NCBI RefSeq assembly: GCF_003977665.1
Contig: NZ_RYYV01000015.1
Location: forward strand, 53,857 to 117,856
DNA: 64,000 bases
Direction of reading: 5' to 3'
Origin: Dyella choica
GTDB taxonomy: Bacteria > Pseudomonadota > Gammaproteobacteria > Xanthomonadales > Rhodanobacteraceae
Positions within the stretch are counted from its first letter, which is position 1. Every line of letters starts with the position of its first letter. The notes under the pieces are model-generated. The model ran no database searches. It saw only the letters and a program-made list of their open reading frames with translations, and was not told the origin of the DNA. The translations under genes and the position numbers were made by a program. Below are positions 17,801 through 26,014 of the stretch, one piece after another.

Positions 17801-18538
17801 TCACCGCGGCACCACGTCCCTGCCCACCCGCTTGACATGCTGCTCGACATACATCGCGGCCGCATCCGCATCACCACAAACGACCGCCTCGTAAATCAGG
17901 CGATGTTCGGACGCATACAGCTGTACGCGTTTGGCTTCGTGGATGCCCTCATCCTTCAAGCGCTTCCATAATGGCTGGTCCATGGTCGTGGCGACCACGT
18001 CGGCAACCTTTACCAGCAGCGGATCACCCGTCATCACCGCAAGCTGGCGATGGAACAGGCGGTCGCTATGGTTCCAGCGCGCGCACTGTTCGGGATCGGC
18101 GATATCGGTGATCGACTCCATCTGCGCAAGATAGTACTCGGCCAGTGCGTCCGGCTTGGCACGCTGCGCAGCGCGCCTGGCGATGGCGGGCTCCAGGATC
18201 CGGCGCAGGTCCAAGGTGGAGGCCGGGCTGATATCGGCATCCATCCCGGTTGCACTGGTTGGCGTGGCAAGCGACAGCCGTTGCATCGCATCGCTGCTCA
18301 CATAGGTACCGGCATTGCGGCGTGTGGTGACCAGCCCCCGGTTCTGCAGCGCAACAATAGCCTCACGCACGGCCGGACGGCCGACGCGAAAACGCGTGGA
18401 CAGTTCACGCTCCGACGGCAGGCGCTCATCCGCAACGAGCCGGCCGCTGCGAATGTCGGCGTGGATGCGTTCGGCGACCTGCTCATAGATCTGCTTGGGG
18501 CAAAACGAGTCTTCGAGGACCGCTTGTGCCTTGGCCAT
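17801..18538 (-). CDS. GntR family regulator, FadR/FCD subfamily
   Basis: A 245-residue repressor-type regulator. The N-terminal winged helix (residues 15-85) has 'QIYEQVAERIHADIRSGRL', 'LPSERELSTRFRVGRPAVREAI' and 'VALQNRGLVTTRR', which are GntR hallmarks. The C-terminal FCD domain begins near residue 105 and includes 'DLRRILEPAIARRAA' and 'DRLFHRQLAVMTGDPLL', with the His residues that coordinate metal in this fold. ATG at 18538 has TTGGAGGAAGG immediately upstream, so it is preferred over 18550. It is divergent from the trans-3-hydroxyproline dehydratase gene, with a clear inverted repeat between them, and probably senses a catabolite of that pathway. Confidence 0.93.
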   Translation of the reverse strand: MAKAQAVLEDSFCPKQIYEQVAERIHADIRSGRLVADERLPSERELSTRFRVGRPAVREAIVALQNRGLVTTRRNAGTYVSSDAMQRLSLATPTSATGMDADISPASTLDLRRILEPAIARRAAQRAKPDALAEYYLAQMESITDIADPEQCARWNHSDRLFHRQLAVMTGDPLLVKVADVVATTMDQPLWKRLKDEGIHEAKRVQLYASEHRLIYEAVVCGDADAAAMYVEQHVKRVGRDVVPR

Positions 18539-18560
18539 GCCTTCCTCCAATGGTCGTTAT

Positions 18561-18630
18561 TTCAACCAAAATGCCGTATTTATCATATTATTGGTTGAAT
18601 ATTGATCCAAGAGTGCTCTAGATTTCAACC
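18561..18630. promoter_or_regulatory. Candidate GntR operator, three TTCAACC half-sites
   Basis: A perfect inverted repeat TTCAACCAA (18561-18569) / TTGGTTGAA (18591-18599), with exactly 30 bases between arm starts. A third direct half-site TTCAACC lies at 18624-18630. The segment between the arms is strikingly AT-rich for this genome. It lies between the divergent GntR and hydroxyproline-dehydratase genes (start codons at 18538 and 18657), so binding would cover both promoters. Confidence 0.7.
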
Positions 18631-18656
18631 TATCGAAACCGGACAAGGGGGACTGG

Positions 18657-19664
18657 ATGAAACCGGGTCGTTTCGTCAGTACGGTGGAGATGCACGCCGC
18701 CGGCGAACCCTTCCGCATCGTTACGGGAGGCTGGCCCAGGCCCCGGGGCCGAACCCTCGTGGAACGCCGGGCATGGATGAAGGCACATGCCGACCACCTG
18801 CGCCGTGCATTGATGCTGGAACCGCGCGGCCATGCGCAAATGTACGGCGGCTACCTGACCGAGCCGGTGAGCGAGCGCGCGGACTTCGGCGTCATCTTCA
18901 TGCACAACGAAGGCTACAGCGATCATTGCGGCCACGGCGTCATCGCGCTGGCCACGGCAGCAGTCCAATTGGGCTGGGTAGAACGCATCGTGCCGGAAAC
19001 GCCTGTCGGCATCGATGCGCCGTGCGGATTCATCGAGGCGTTCGTACAGTGGGATGGAGAGCACGCCGGCCAGGTGCGCTTCGTCAATGTGCCCTCCTTT
19101 ATATGGCTGCGCGATGCGGTGGTGCAGACGCCAAGCTTCGGTGAAGTGCGTGGCGACATCGCCTTTGGCGGCGCGTTCTATTTTTATGCATCGGGCCAAC
19201 CGTTCGGGCTGTCCATTCACGAGGCGGAAGTCGAACGGCTGACCCGATTCGGCGACGAGGTGAAGCGGGCCGCCAATGCGGCGTACGAGGTCGTTCATCC
19301 GCACATTCCCGAAATCAACCACATCTACGGAACGATCATCGACAACGCAGCGCGCCATGCCGGCTCAAGCCAGGCCAATTGCTGCGTGTTCGCCGATCGC
19401 GAGGTGGATCGCTCTCCGACCGGTTCGGGCACGGCCGGCCGCGTGGCGCAACTGTTCCTGCGCGGAAAAATGCAACGGCACCAGACGCTGGTCAATGAAT
19501 CCATCATCGGCACGACCTTCCGCGGTCGCGTGCTGGCGGAAACCCGGCTCGACCGATTCGACGCGGTGATCGCGGAAATCGAAGGCGATGCGCATGTCTG
19601 CGGTTTTGCCCAGTGGCTGATCGATGAGCGCGACCCGCTGGCCTACGGGTTTCTTGTGCGGTAG
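18657..19664 (+). CDS. Trans-3-hydroxy-L-proline dehydratase (proline racemase family)
   Basis: A 335-residue cytosolic enzyme of the proline racemase superfamily. Proline racemases and 4-hydroxyproline epimerases use two catalytic cysteines; here the first is present (C91 in 'YSDHCGHG') but the second position is Thr (T255 in 'DRSPTGSGTAG'). That Cys/Thr pair is the known signature of trans-3-hydroxy-L-proline dehydratases, which remove water to give delta1-pyrroline-2-carboxylate. The expected N-terminal 'EMHAAGEPFRIV' motif is present. The gene is divergent from a GntR regulator with an operator in the gap and is followed by a secreted S53 peptidase. No ketimine reductase gene for the product is visible in the window. 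Confidence 0.87.
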   Translation: MKPGRFVSTVEMHAAGEPFRIVTGGWPRPRGRTLVERRAWMKAHADHLRRALMLEPRGHAQMYGGYLTEPVSERADFGVIFMHNEGYSDHCGHGVIALATAAVQLGWVERIVPETPVGIDAPCGFIEAFVQWDGEHAGQVRFVNVPSFIWLRDAVVQTPSFGEVRGDIAFGGAFYFYASGQPFGLSIHEAEVERLTRFGDEVKRAANAAYEVVHPHIPEINHIYGTIIDNAARHAGSSQANCCVFADREVDRSPTGSGTAGRVAQLFLRGKMQRHQTLVNESIIGTTFRGRVLAETRLDRFDAVIAEIEGDAHVCGFAQWLIDERDPLAYGFLVR

Positions 19665-19819
19665 GTCGGGGTGCAATCCTGCACGTTTGTGCCAATATCG
19701 TTCCTTCTCCCGCAGAATTTTCATCAAGACCCTCGCCACCATCGCACCCACACTGGATGACGCCAGCACCTTGGCTGGCATTCACGCTGCATATCATCCA
19801 AAGTCGGGAGGGTAAAACC

Positions 19820-21583
19820 ATGATGCGAACGATAGTTCTGTCGCGGGGACTTGCGATGGGCTTTTCGGTACTGGCAAGCGCCACAGCAATGACAACGGCG
19901 TTTGCCACCCAGACTCAGCCGGCAGGCGATACAACACCGATCAACTCAAGTGTCCCGCTTGCCAAGAGCGTTGCCATTCAAGCTTCAGACCAGGCGACGT
20001 TGATGAGCGCCAATGCCCCGGTTCGGGTAAACGTCGTGTTGAAAATGCACAACCAGAGCGAGCTGAAGCAGATTGCCGAACAAGTGCGGACACGCGCAAG
20101 AAGCCCGCTTACGGACAACGATTTGGCCGCCCGTTATCTGCCGAGCCACGTCGATGCCATGCGCGTCTACAACTTTCTGCATGCCAACGGCTTCAACCAG
20201 ATCTATCTGTCGAAAGACAACATGATCGTGACCGCATGGGGCACGGCGGCCAACGTGCAGTCGGCCTTCAAAACGCAGCTGTACAGTCTTCGTCGCGACA
20301 AGCAGGCCGGCGTCGCCAATGCGGACCCGGTGAGCATTCCGGCGGCATTGAGCGACGTGATCGGTGCGGTGCATGGACTGCGCTCATTCCAGGAGCGAGG
20401 CGTATCGGGAGCAAAGGTTGCTGCCACGACCCAAGGCAATGTCACCTGGAAAGGCAAGGGTGCTCCCGGCACGCAGTCGACTACGGGAGTAGTGGCTTGC
20501 CGGGAATGCGTGCACGCCCCGACCGACTTTCCCGCGCTGTATGGCGCCAGTCAGCTGGCGCCCGCCAACGCCCAGGTGGTTGCCGTGATCGGCGTAGGCG
20601 ATCAACGCAACACCAATTACCTGTATCAGACCTGGGCCAGCAATTATGGCTACGGCTTCATTCCGCTGGATGTGAGCTATCCCACCGGCTATACGCCGGG
20701 AGACTATGAGGCGCAGACGGAAGCCGTGCTCGACGTCGATGCCGTCGCCACCATGTCCGGTGGGCTGCAAAAAATTGCGTTCTACTCGGCACCGTCAACG
20801 AATCTGGATGACGAGCTGGCCGCCGTAACCGCCGCCATCAACGACAATCGGTCAACCATTTCCCTCTCGTATGCGGCCACCTGCGATTCGGATATCGGCC
20901 AGGATCTGCGCAACAGCTGGGATCAGGAACTCTGGGCCGCGGTGGCCAAGGGCATCACTGTGTTTGCGATTACCCAGGACCGTGGCGGTTACCCTGGATG
21001 CTCCAACAACCAGAGCGCGACCGGTTTCCCGGGCAGTTCGCCCTATGTGGTATCGGTGGGCGCCTCCACGCTTTACAACACCGCCGACTCCTATTCCACC
21101 TACGATCACGAAACACTGTGGCCGTGGAGCGAGAGCGGGCCGGCCGCCACGGAACCGCGTCCTTATTACCAGGACGGGGTCGCGAATATTGCAGGCAGCA
21201 GGCGCAGCACACCGGACTTCGTCATGGATGGCGATCCGAATTCGGGTTTGTGGATCGTCACCGGCGGCTACAACAGCAGCGGCACCTATCAAACGACATG
21301 GGCGGTCTACGGTGGCACCAGCCTGGCCGCGCCGCTGCTGGCAGGCACCTATGCAAGGCTGTTGCAGAGCGGCATTCCGCCCTATTTTTGGCAGCAGACC
21401 TTTTATGACATCGGTGCCGGCCAGGTAAACCACACCAGCGGCGACTGTCTTACTTGCTACAACCTGCTGACGGGCGGCAGCAACGGGGCGTATTCGGTCA
21501 CCCCGGGGCAATTCAACCGGGCCTCCGGCTGGGGCTCGTGGAACGCCGGCGCGCTGGCCACGGGTATGCAATTCCAGCGTTGA
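19820..21583 (+). CDS. Secreted S53 family serine-carboxyl peptidase (sedolisin/kumamolisin-like)
   Basis: A 587-residue secreted endopeptidase. A signal peptide (residues 1-31) is followed by a pro-kumamolisin activation domain to about residue 210 ('LVV' type strands, 'YLPSHVDAMRVYNFL'). The catalytic domain carries the E-x-x-x-D pair E301/D305 in 'TEAVLDVDA' and the nucleophile S501 in 'GGTSLAAPLLAG', which together define S53. An oxyanion-type Asp is in 'ITQDRGGYPGC', and a C-terminal calcium-site region follows ('YDIGAGQVNH' to 'GWGSWNAG'). Members work at acidic pH, and some kumamolisins cut collagen. The start at 19820 follows GGGAGGG. It sits 155 bases after the hydroxyproline dehydratase gene on the same strand. 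Confidence 0.92.
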   Translation: MMRTIVLSRGLAMGFSVLASATAMTTAFATQTQPAGDTTPINSSVPLAKSVAIQASDQATLMSANAPVRVNVVLKMHNQSELKQIAEQVRTRARSPLTDNDLAARYLPSHVDAMRVYNFLHANGFNQIYLSKDNMIVTAWGTAANVQSAFKTQLYSLRRDKQAGVANADPVSIPAALSDVIGAVHGLRSFQERGVSGAKVAATTQGNVTWKGKGAPGTQSTTGVVACRECVHAPTDFPALYGASQLAPANAQVVAVIGVGDQRNTNYLYQTWASNYGYGFIPLDVSYPTGYTPGDYEAQTEAVLDVDAVATMSGGLQKIAFYSAPSTNLDDELAAVTAAINDNRSTISLSYAATCDSDIGQDLRNSWDQELWAAVAKGITVFAITQDRGGYPGCSNNQSATGFPGSSPYVVSVGASTLYNTADSYSTYDHETLWPWSESGPAATEPRPYYQDGVANIAGSRRSTPDFVMDGDPNSGLWIVTGGYNSSGTYQTTWAVYGGTSLAAPLLAGTYARLLQSGIPPYFWQQTFYDIGAGQVNHTSGDCLTCYNLLTGGSNGAYSVTPGQFNRASGWGSWNAGALATGMQFQR

Positions 21584-21589
21584 AAGTAG

Positions 21590-21615
21590 GCCCTCCCCTG
21601 CTCGCAGGGGAGGGC
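21590..21615. repeat. CCCTCCCCT hairpin, copy 1
   Basis: A perfect 11-base stem GCCCTCCCCTG/CAGGGGAGGGC around the loop CTCG, seven bases after the S53 peptidase stop codon and before the convergent decarboxylase-like gene. It has no T-run, so it is more likely a repeat or processing hairpin than a standard terminator. Related hairpins are at 49417 and 53489. Confidence 0.7.
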
Positions 21616-21660
21616 ATTGCAAGCCTTGCAACGCCTTCGGCAAACCGAAACGGTCTTGAG

Positions 21661-22464
21661 CTACCTGGCGGAATGATCGACCAGCGTTTTCAGATCGGTC
21701 ACCGAATAGGACACCGACATGCGATAGCCATTACCGCAGCGGATCGGTGCGAGGTCCGAAATCTCCTCGTGCTCGCACACCGGCAGCGTCAACTCACCCT
21801 TGCCCATCCATGCATCGGCCACGGTAAAGTTGTCCATCACGGACTCCACCAGTTCATGCACGGCAGGCTTGTCCCACTGCCCCGCTGCCAGCCTCGGAAA
21901 GTGGCGCAGGTTGATGGTGGGACGCGAGCCCAAGGCGGCGGAATCGGTCAAGGCTTGCTCCAGCGTCACGATGCCTCTGGCAATCCGCTGCCCGGCTGCC
22001 GATGCGCTTGCGCCAAAGCGGCTTCCAGCAATCAGAGGGGCGCAAGCAGGCCCACGGGCGGCAAAGGTGCGGGTCTGGAAAATCGAGCCCTGCCGCTTGG
22101 GGAATCCCTGCGCCCAGCCGCGCGCAATCGCCGCGTCGTTGTCGACAAAGATGTAGGGACAAAAGGCGACGGGCTTGCCGTTGAATTGCGCGTCGACCAG
22201 GATGAAGAACTCGCGGTACTGGTATCGCGCCGGATCCAGCAACTCGTCATGGCCACCGGTGAATTGCCAATCGATGAAGTACGCCTGGGCATGACCTTCG
22301 GCTTTGGCATCCGCTTGCAGTTGCGCAGGCAGCACGGCAGCGACGGCCTGCGGACGCGCCCAGAAGTCGATGACGAGGAAGTCGCCAGCATAATGCCAGG
22401 GTGGCGGCGGCGAAATGCTGGAAAAACCACGCGGCGCAAGCGGAACGAAAAAAGGGGTGTGCAT
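21661..22464 (-). CDS. Acetoacetate decarboxylase-family protein
   Basis: A 267-residue cytosolic protein of the acetoacetate decarboxylase (ADC) superfamily. The hallmark region reads 'FVDNDAAIARGWAQGFPKRQGS', in which K123 aligns with the Schiff-base lysine region of ADC. The upstream 'YQYREFFILVDAQFNGKPVAFCPYIFV' matches the strand that carries active-site acid groups. ADC-like proteins also include aldolase/dehydratases and cyclases, so decarboxylation of acetoacetate is likely but not certain. The gene has a broken second copy in this window: fragments at 37664-37927 and 40477-40526 match its middle part almost residue for residue. It is convergent with the S53 peptidase gene. Confidence 0.82.
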   Translation of the reverse strand: MHTPFFVPLAPRGFSSISPPPPWHYAGDFLVIDFWARPQAVAAVLPAQLQADAKAEGHAQAYFIDWQFTGGHDELLDPARYQYREFFILVDAQFNGKPVAFCPYIFVDNDAAIARGWAQGFPKRQGSIFQTRTFAARGPACAPLIAGSRFGASASAAGQRIARGIVTLEQALTDSAALGSRPTINLRHFPRLAAGQWDKPAVHELVESVMDNFTVADAWMGKGELTLPVCEHEEISDLAPIRCGNGYRMSVSYSVTDLKTLVDHSAR

Positions 22465-22642
22465 AGGGCATTCCTCGGAATGAATGTCGAATCAGTCTGC
22501 CTTCGATCGCGCGGCCTTCAGAACGATGACGGGGCTTTCCAGTAGGATCACGGTCACGGCGACTATGGCATTCGCCGCCCGATCGATCTTGGACAAATGC
22601 GACGGCGAGCGTTGGAAGCCGGCCTCATCTCGGACATGCCGA

Positions 22643-22927
22643 TCAACATTCCTGCGTTCCGCATAAATCTTCCACCACGTCCCAAAGCCGGTCCTGTTCG
22701 CCATCGGCAATCACCTGATAGGCATTCTTTCCCTCCAGGCTGCGCTGCCGCGTGCACATCCACCACACGGCACGCGTCCTGTCACCCAAGCCGATGATCA
22801 GCATGTCGGAGAATTCATTCCATCGCTCTTCCAACATGGAAAACGCCGCAAAGGCAGCTTGCTCGCGCGCCGCGTGTAATTCTTCCAGACGCGCGCCCAT
22901 ATGCTTGAACGATTCCGAGTTATGCAT
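22643..22927 (-). CDS. Small protein resembling MbcA/ParS/Xre antitoxin toxin-binding domain
   Basis: A 94-residue protein. A helical N-terminus (residues 1-40) precedes 'LGDRTRAVWWMCTRQRSLEGKNAYQVIADGEQDRLWDVVEDL'-type segments, in which the spacing of W, L-x-G, a-Y-x-V/L and W-D/V-x-x-L matches the DUF2384 toxin-binding domain (usual form: W....n..L.G.tP..ll....g...v...L). The domain normally neutralises RES-type NADase toxins, but no RES toxin is adjacent. The start at 22927 has an AGGGG site upstream; the frame is open to 23056 but overlaps the next gene. It is 16 bases downstream of a second protein of the same pattern. The assignment is by pattern only. Confidence 0.55.
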   Translation of the reverse strand: MHNSESFKHMGARLEELHAAREQAAFAAFSMLEERWNEFSDMLIIGLGDRTRAVWWMCTRQRSLEGKNAYQVIADGEQDRLWDVVEDLCGTQEC

Positions 22928-22943
22928 GGACAAAACCCCTTCT

Positions 22944-23201
22944 TCAATCGCGTTCACCGCACCGTATCGCATACAGAAAATCGACCACCCGATCCGCCTC
23001 GCCCTGCATGACCAGTTCCTGGGCGGTCTGGCCACCGAGTTCGCGAATGCACGCACATCGGTACCATTCTTCGACCCGGGCCGGATCGCCCTCTATGGCC
23101 GAGGCCAAATGCGAGATATAGGCAAAGGCGACCGCGTGGCTCAGGTATACCTGCCCGGTCGTTCGCGCCAAGCCGGACGTCGCGCCGCTACTCATAGCCA
23201 T
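22944..23201 (-). CDS. Second small MbcA/ParS-like toxin-binding-domain protein
   Basis: An 85-residue protein, first gene of a two-gene unit. The C-terminal half, 'GDPARVEEWYRCACIREL' then 'GGQTAQELVMQGEADRVVDFL', follows the DUF2384 pattern (x-P-x-x-V-x-x-W, L-G-G-x-T-x-x-E-L, R-V-x-x-F-L). This matches the domain more closely than its neighbour does. The first 40 residues form one hydrophobic/alanine-rich helix pair and do not look like an Xre DNA-binding domain. GGGAG precedes the ATG at 23201; the ATG at 23195 is an alternative. With no toxin gene nearby, the pair may be an orphan antitoxin-derived regulator. Function is unknown. Confidence 0.55.
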   Translation of the reverse strand: MAMSSGATSGLARTTGQVYLSHAVAFAYISHLASAIEGDPARVEEWYRCACIRELGGQTAQELVMQGEADRVVDFLYAIRCGERD

Positions 23202-23466
23202 GACTCCCGCTCGTAATGGGGTGAAGGCTACGTTACGAGCTGAAGGCGTGCTTTTCTTGCATGATTTTGCGCATGAATGTGCAATTCACCTGACAAGATC
23301 GACATCCATCCAGCCGCATCCGCAGCGATATCCCCATGGCACCCAGGGCCAACAAGCAAATTACTCTTTCGAGCATTGAAGTTCCCCCTTGCCCGGGCGC
23401 ATAGTCCCCGCCCAATGGAAGCGCTCCGGCGGCTTCCACTCTGCTGTTTTCAGCTGGCATGATCGG

Positions 23467-24114
23467 GTGAACCGCTTGACCGGGAAGAAGGAAAAGTTCG
23501 GCATACTCGTCGTGGACGACCACCCGGTCATGCGGGATGGCCTCAGGGCCGTCATCGAGCAGGAACCTGACATGGAGGTGGCTGGCGAGGCAGCCGATGG
23601 CCGGGAGGCGATCGAGCAATTCCAGCGGCTGCTGCCCGACATCATGCTGATCGATCTGCAGATGCCCGATGTGGACGGCTTGCAGGCGATCACAACCATT
23701 CGCAGCGAGTTCCCCGATGCCACCATCATCGTGCTCACCACGTATCCCGGCGATGCGCGAGTGGTGCGCGCCTTTACGCTTGGAGCAACTTCTTATCTGC
23801 TCAAGACGGCCCGGCGTGACGAAATCATCAAGGCGGTGCGTGGCGCGCTGTCCGGGCGGCACACGGTAGCGCCTGAAGTCGCCCAGGAGATCGCCAGCCA
23901 TACCGGGCAGGAAGGCCTGACCGAACGGGAAGTCGGTGTCCTGAAGCTGGTCGCCAAAGGCCGCAGCAATCGCGACATCGCCGACCGCCTGTGCGTTTCG
24001 GAAGACACGGTAAAAGCCCGCATGAAAAGCATCATGGGAAAACTGGGTGCCGAGGACCGCACGCATGCCGTGATGATCGCGATACGCCGTGGCTTCATGG
24101 AATCACAAGCTTAG
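23467..24114 (+). CDS. NarL/FixJ-family response regulator
   Basis: A response regulator of about 215 residues. Receiver: acidic pair in 'LVVDDHPVMRDGL', phospho-acceptor D63 in 'LIDLQMPD', conserved Lys in 'SYLLKTARRDE'. Output: LuxR helix-turn-helix 'LTEREVGVLKLVAKGRSNR' and 'VSEDTVKARMKSIMGKL'. It closely parallels the regulator at 3545-4177 and is likely a paralogue. No ATG precedes the receiver at a normal distance: GTG at 23467 gives a normal-length protein, while the frame is open to 23389. No kinase is adjacent, so it is an orphan here; the large sensor at 6770 lacks a partner and is one candidate. Confidence 0.88.
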   Translation: MNRLTGKKEKFGILVVDDHPVMRDGLRAVIEQEPDMEVAGEAADGREAIEQFQRLLPDIMLIDLQMPDVDGLQAITTIRSEFPDATIIVLTTYPGDARVVRAFTLGATSYLLKTARRDEIIKAVRGALSGRHTVAPEVAQEIASHTGQEGLTEREVGVLKLVAKGRSNRDIADRLCVSEDTVKARMKSIMGKLGAEDRTHAVMIAIRRGFMESQA

Positions 24115-24439
24115 CGCGGTACCTCAGCCCGCGGACCGCAGCGGCGTCAGCGACCACCGCGCTTGCGTTACCTCCCACCGCGTTTGCGGCCCTTTCGTCA
24201 AAAAAAACCGAAACAAGACCAAGTCTCCACCCGGATTTCACGACAGAACACGCGATCCCGCCTAATGTCCTTACCGAAAGGACGAATCACACGTTGAGGA
24301 GACCAACGGTTTGCTGGGTGAATGGCGTGATGAGTACGTTCGGCATCGGGCACCTATCGGCAGCCCTCCCGACTGCGGGAACAACTGGAGCAAGCACGGC
24401 CTGCTGCTGCGCCGTTCACCATGTCCGGGGTGCGGGATC

Positions 24440-25984
24440 ATGAATTTGCTGCCCGTCCCCCCCCTCGCTACCCACCCCGCTGAACTGGGATGGCCAAGGC
24501 ATTGGCATGACCTGGATGATCCGGACGGTGCACTCAGGGTACTGCTGGATTCGGCCTGGCACGCCGTGGCTACCCTCAAAGGCACCGATGTCCTGGCGGC
24601 CATGGCGATGTTGCGCCATGCTTTTCGCGATCGCGAGCGTTTCAGCCGGGATTTCCCTTGCGATGAAGTCGAAACCTTGCTGGCGATAGGCAGTCTGTGG
24701 GAGGACAACGCGGAGGAGGCTCTGCTGCGTGCGCAGTCGGTGCTGGCGCGGGGCACTGGAGCACGCTATCGGTCGGCCCTCGCCACGGTGATGAAGTTCG
24801 CCTTCTGGCGCACGCGCGATTTTCGCCCGTTCTACGAATTGTCGCGAGGCAAGGCGCCACGCGGCAATGCCATGTCCTTGCTGATAGCGATCGCCGAGCT
24901 GTCGGTCGAGGCCGCGGCGGAAGCGGAACAGCTGCGCTTCAAGCTAGCCGAACGTCTGGCGCGGGATGCATTGGCTCTGTGCAACACGCCGATGCAGGCC
25001 GAAACCTATGCTTCGTTGCTTCCCACCTGCGTGCTGGCTCAGTTGCACTACGAAGCCGGGGCCGTCGACGAAGCGGATGCCTTGCTGCGAGGCCGCCTGA
25101 GCGCCATCGAGGAAGCCGGTGCGATCGAGAGCGCGCTCATCGCGTATATCCTGTCGGCCAGGATCGCAGTGGCCAAAGGCAATCAAAATATTGCGCTGCT
25201 GTTGTTGCAGCGTGGTGAGGAAACTGGGGTGCAACGATGCTGGCCTCGCCTGGTGCTCCGCTGCAAGGCAGATGAGGTGGCGTTGCACCTCCATGAATCG
25301 CGCTTGGATCTCGCCGAAGCCACCTTCCAGCAGCTGCAAAACTTCTGCGGCAGCCTGGATACGAAGATCCGCCCCAAAGGCTTGGATAAATGGCCGTCGC
25401 AAATGGCCGAGCTTCGCCTGCAAATGGCGAACGGCCCCGCCACCAGCACCGTCAAGTCGCTCGATGAACTGCGTAGCCTGGCCCTGCACCACAACCACCC
25501 TGCCCTGGTCGTCAGGCTGACGATACTGTTGTCCAGTGCGCTGCATACGCTGGGTCAAACAACGCAAGCCCACGTCGAATTGCTGGCCGCCCTGCACCAG
25601 GGCGCGAACGCGGGGCTGTTTCGCAGCTTCATCGACGACATGCCACTGATCGAAGCACCGCTCAAGCAGCTTTGGCGATCCTCCGGCGCCAGGCATCTGG
25701 GCCACCTGGGACCGTATGTAGGGCGCCTGCTCGCCGCCCCCTTGCTACACTCCTCGACACGTAAGAAATTCAGGACCAGCCATCGCCTGGTGGAATCGCT
25801 GAGCACGCGCGAGACGATCATCCTGCGCCTGATGAGCCTGGGACTTTCCAACAAGTCGATCGCCCGCGAACTGCAAATCACGCCCGAAACGGTGAAGTCG
25901 CATGCCAAGCACATCTTCATCAAGCTGGCTTCCAAGAATCGCGCCGAAGCCGTGTCCAGGGCGACCGAACTGGGGCTCATCTGA
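24440..25984 (+). CDS. LuxR-type regulator with TPR region (MalT-like, ATPase missing)
   Basis: A 514-residue protein. About 400 residues of alpha-helical TPR-like repeats ('LARDALALCNTPMQAETYASLL', 'AQLHYEAGAVDEADALL', 'RIAVAKGNQNIALLLLQRG') are followed by a C-terminal LuxR helix-turn-helix ('LSTRETIILRLMSLGLSNK', 'ITPETVKSHAKHIFIKL'). This is the C-terminal architecture of MalT/LAL regulators, but the usual N-terminal ATP-binding STAND module is absent; no P-loop is seen. The next gene, 30 bases downstream, does carry a P-loop ATPase and TPRs with a different DNA-binding domain. The frame is open from a TTG at 24311; ATG at 24440 has a GCGGGA site. Ligand and targets are unknown. Confidence 0.82.
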   Translation: MNLLPVPPLATHPAELGWPRHWHDLDDPDGALRVLLDSAWHAVATLKGTDVLAAMAMLRHAFRDRERFSRDFPCDEVETLLAIGSLWEDNAEEALLRAQSVLARGTGARYRSALATVMKFAFWRTRDFRPFYELSRGKAPRGNAMSLLIAIAELSVEAAAEAEQLRFKLAERLARDALALCNTPMQAETYASLLPTCVLAQLHYEAGAVDEADALLRGRLSAIEEAGAIESALIAYILSARIAVAKGNQNIALLLLQRGEETGVQRCWPRLVLRCKADEVALHLHESRLDLAEATFQQLQNFCGSLDTKIRPKGLDKWPSQMAELRLQMANGPATSTVKSLDELRSLALHHNHPALVVRLTILLSSALHTLGQTTQAHVELLAALHQGANAGLFRSFIDDMPLIEAPLKQLWRSSGARHLGHLGPYVGRLLAAPLLHSSTRKKFRTSHRLVESLSTRETIILRLMSLGLSNKSIARELQITPETVKSHAKHIFIKLASKNRAEAVSRATELGLI

Positions 25985-26014
25985 AGTCGCGGCGCTGATG
26001 CCAGCGGTGCTCGA

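Noticed and set aside
22492..22640. Short minus-strand frame downstream of the MbcA/ParS-like pair
   Set aside because: It overlaps the end of the 22643-22927 gene, has no ribosome site, and shows no motif.
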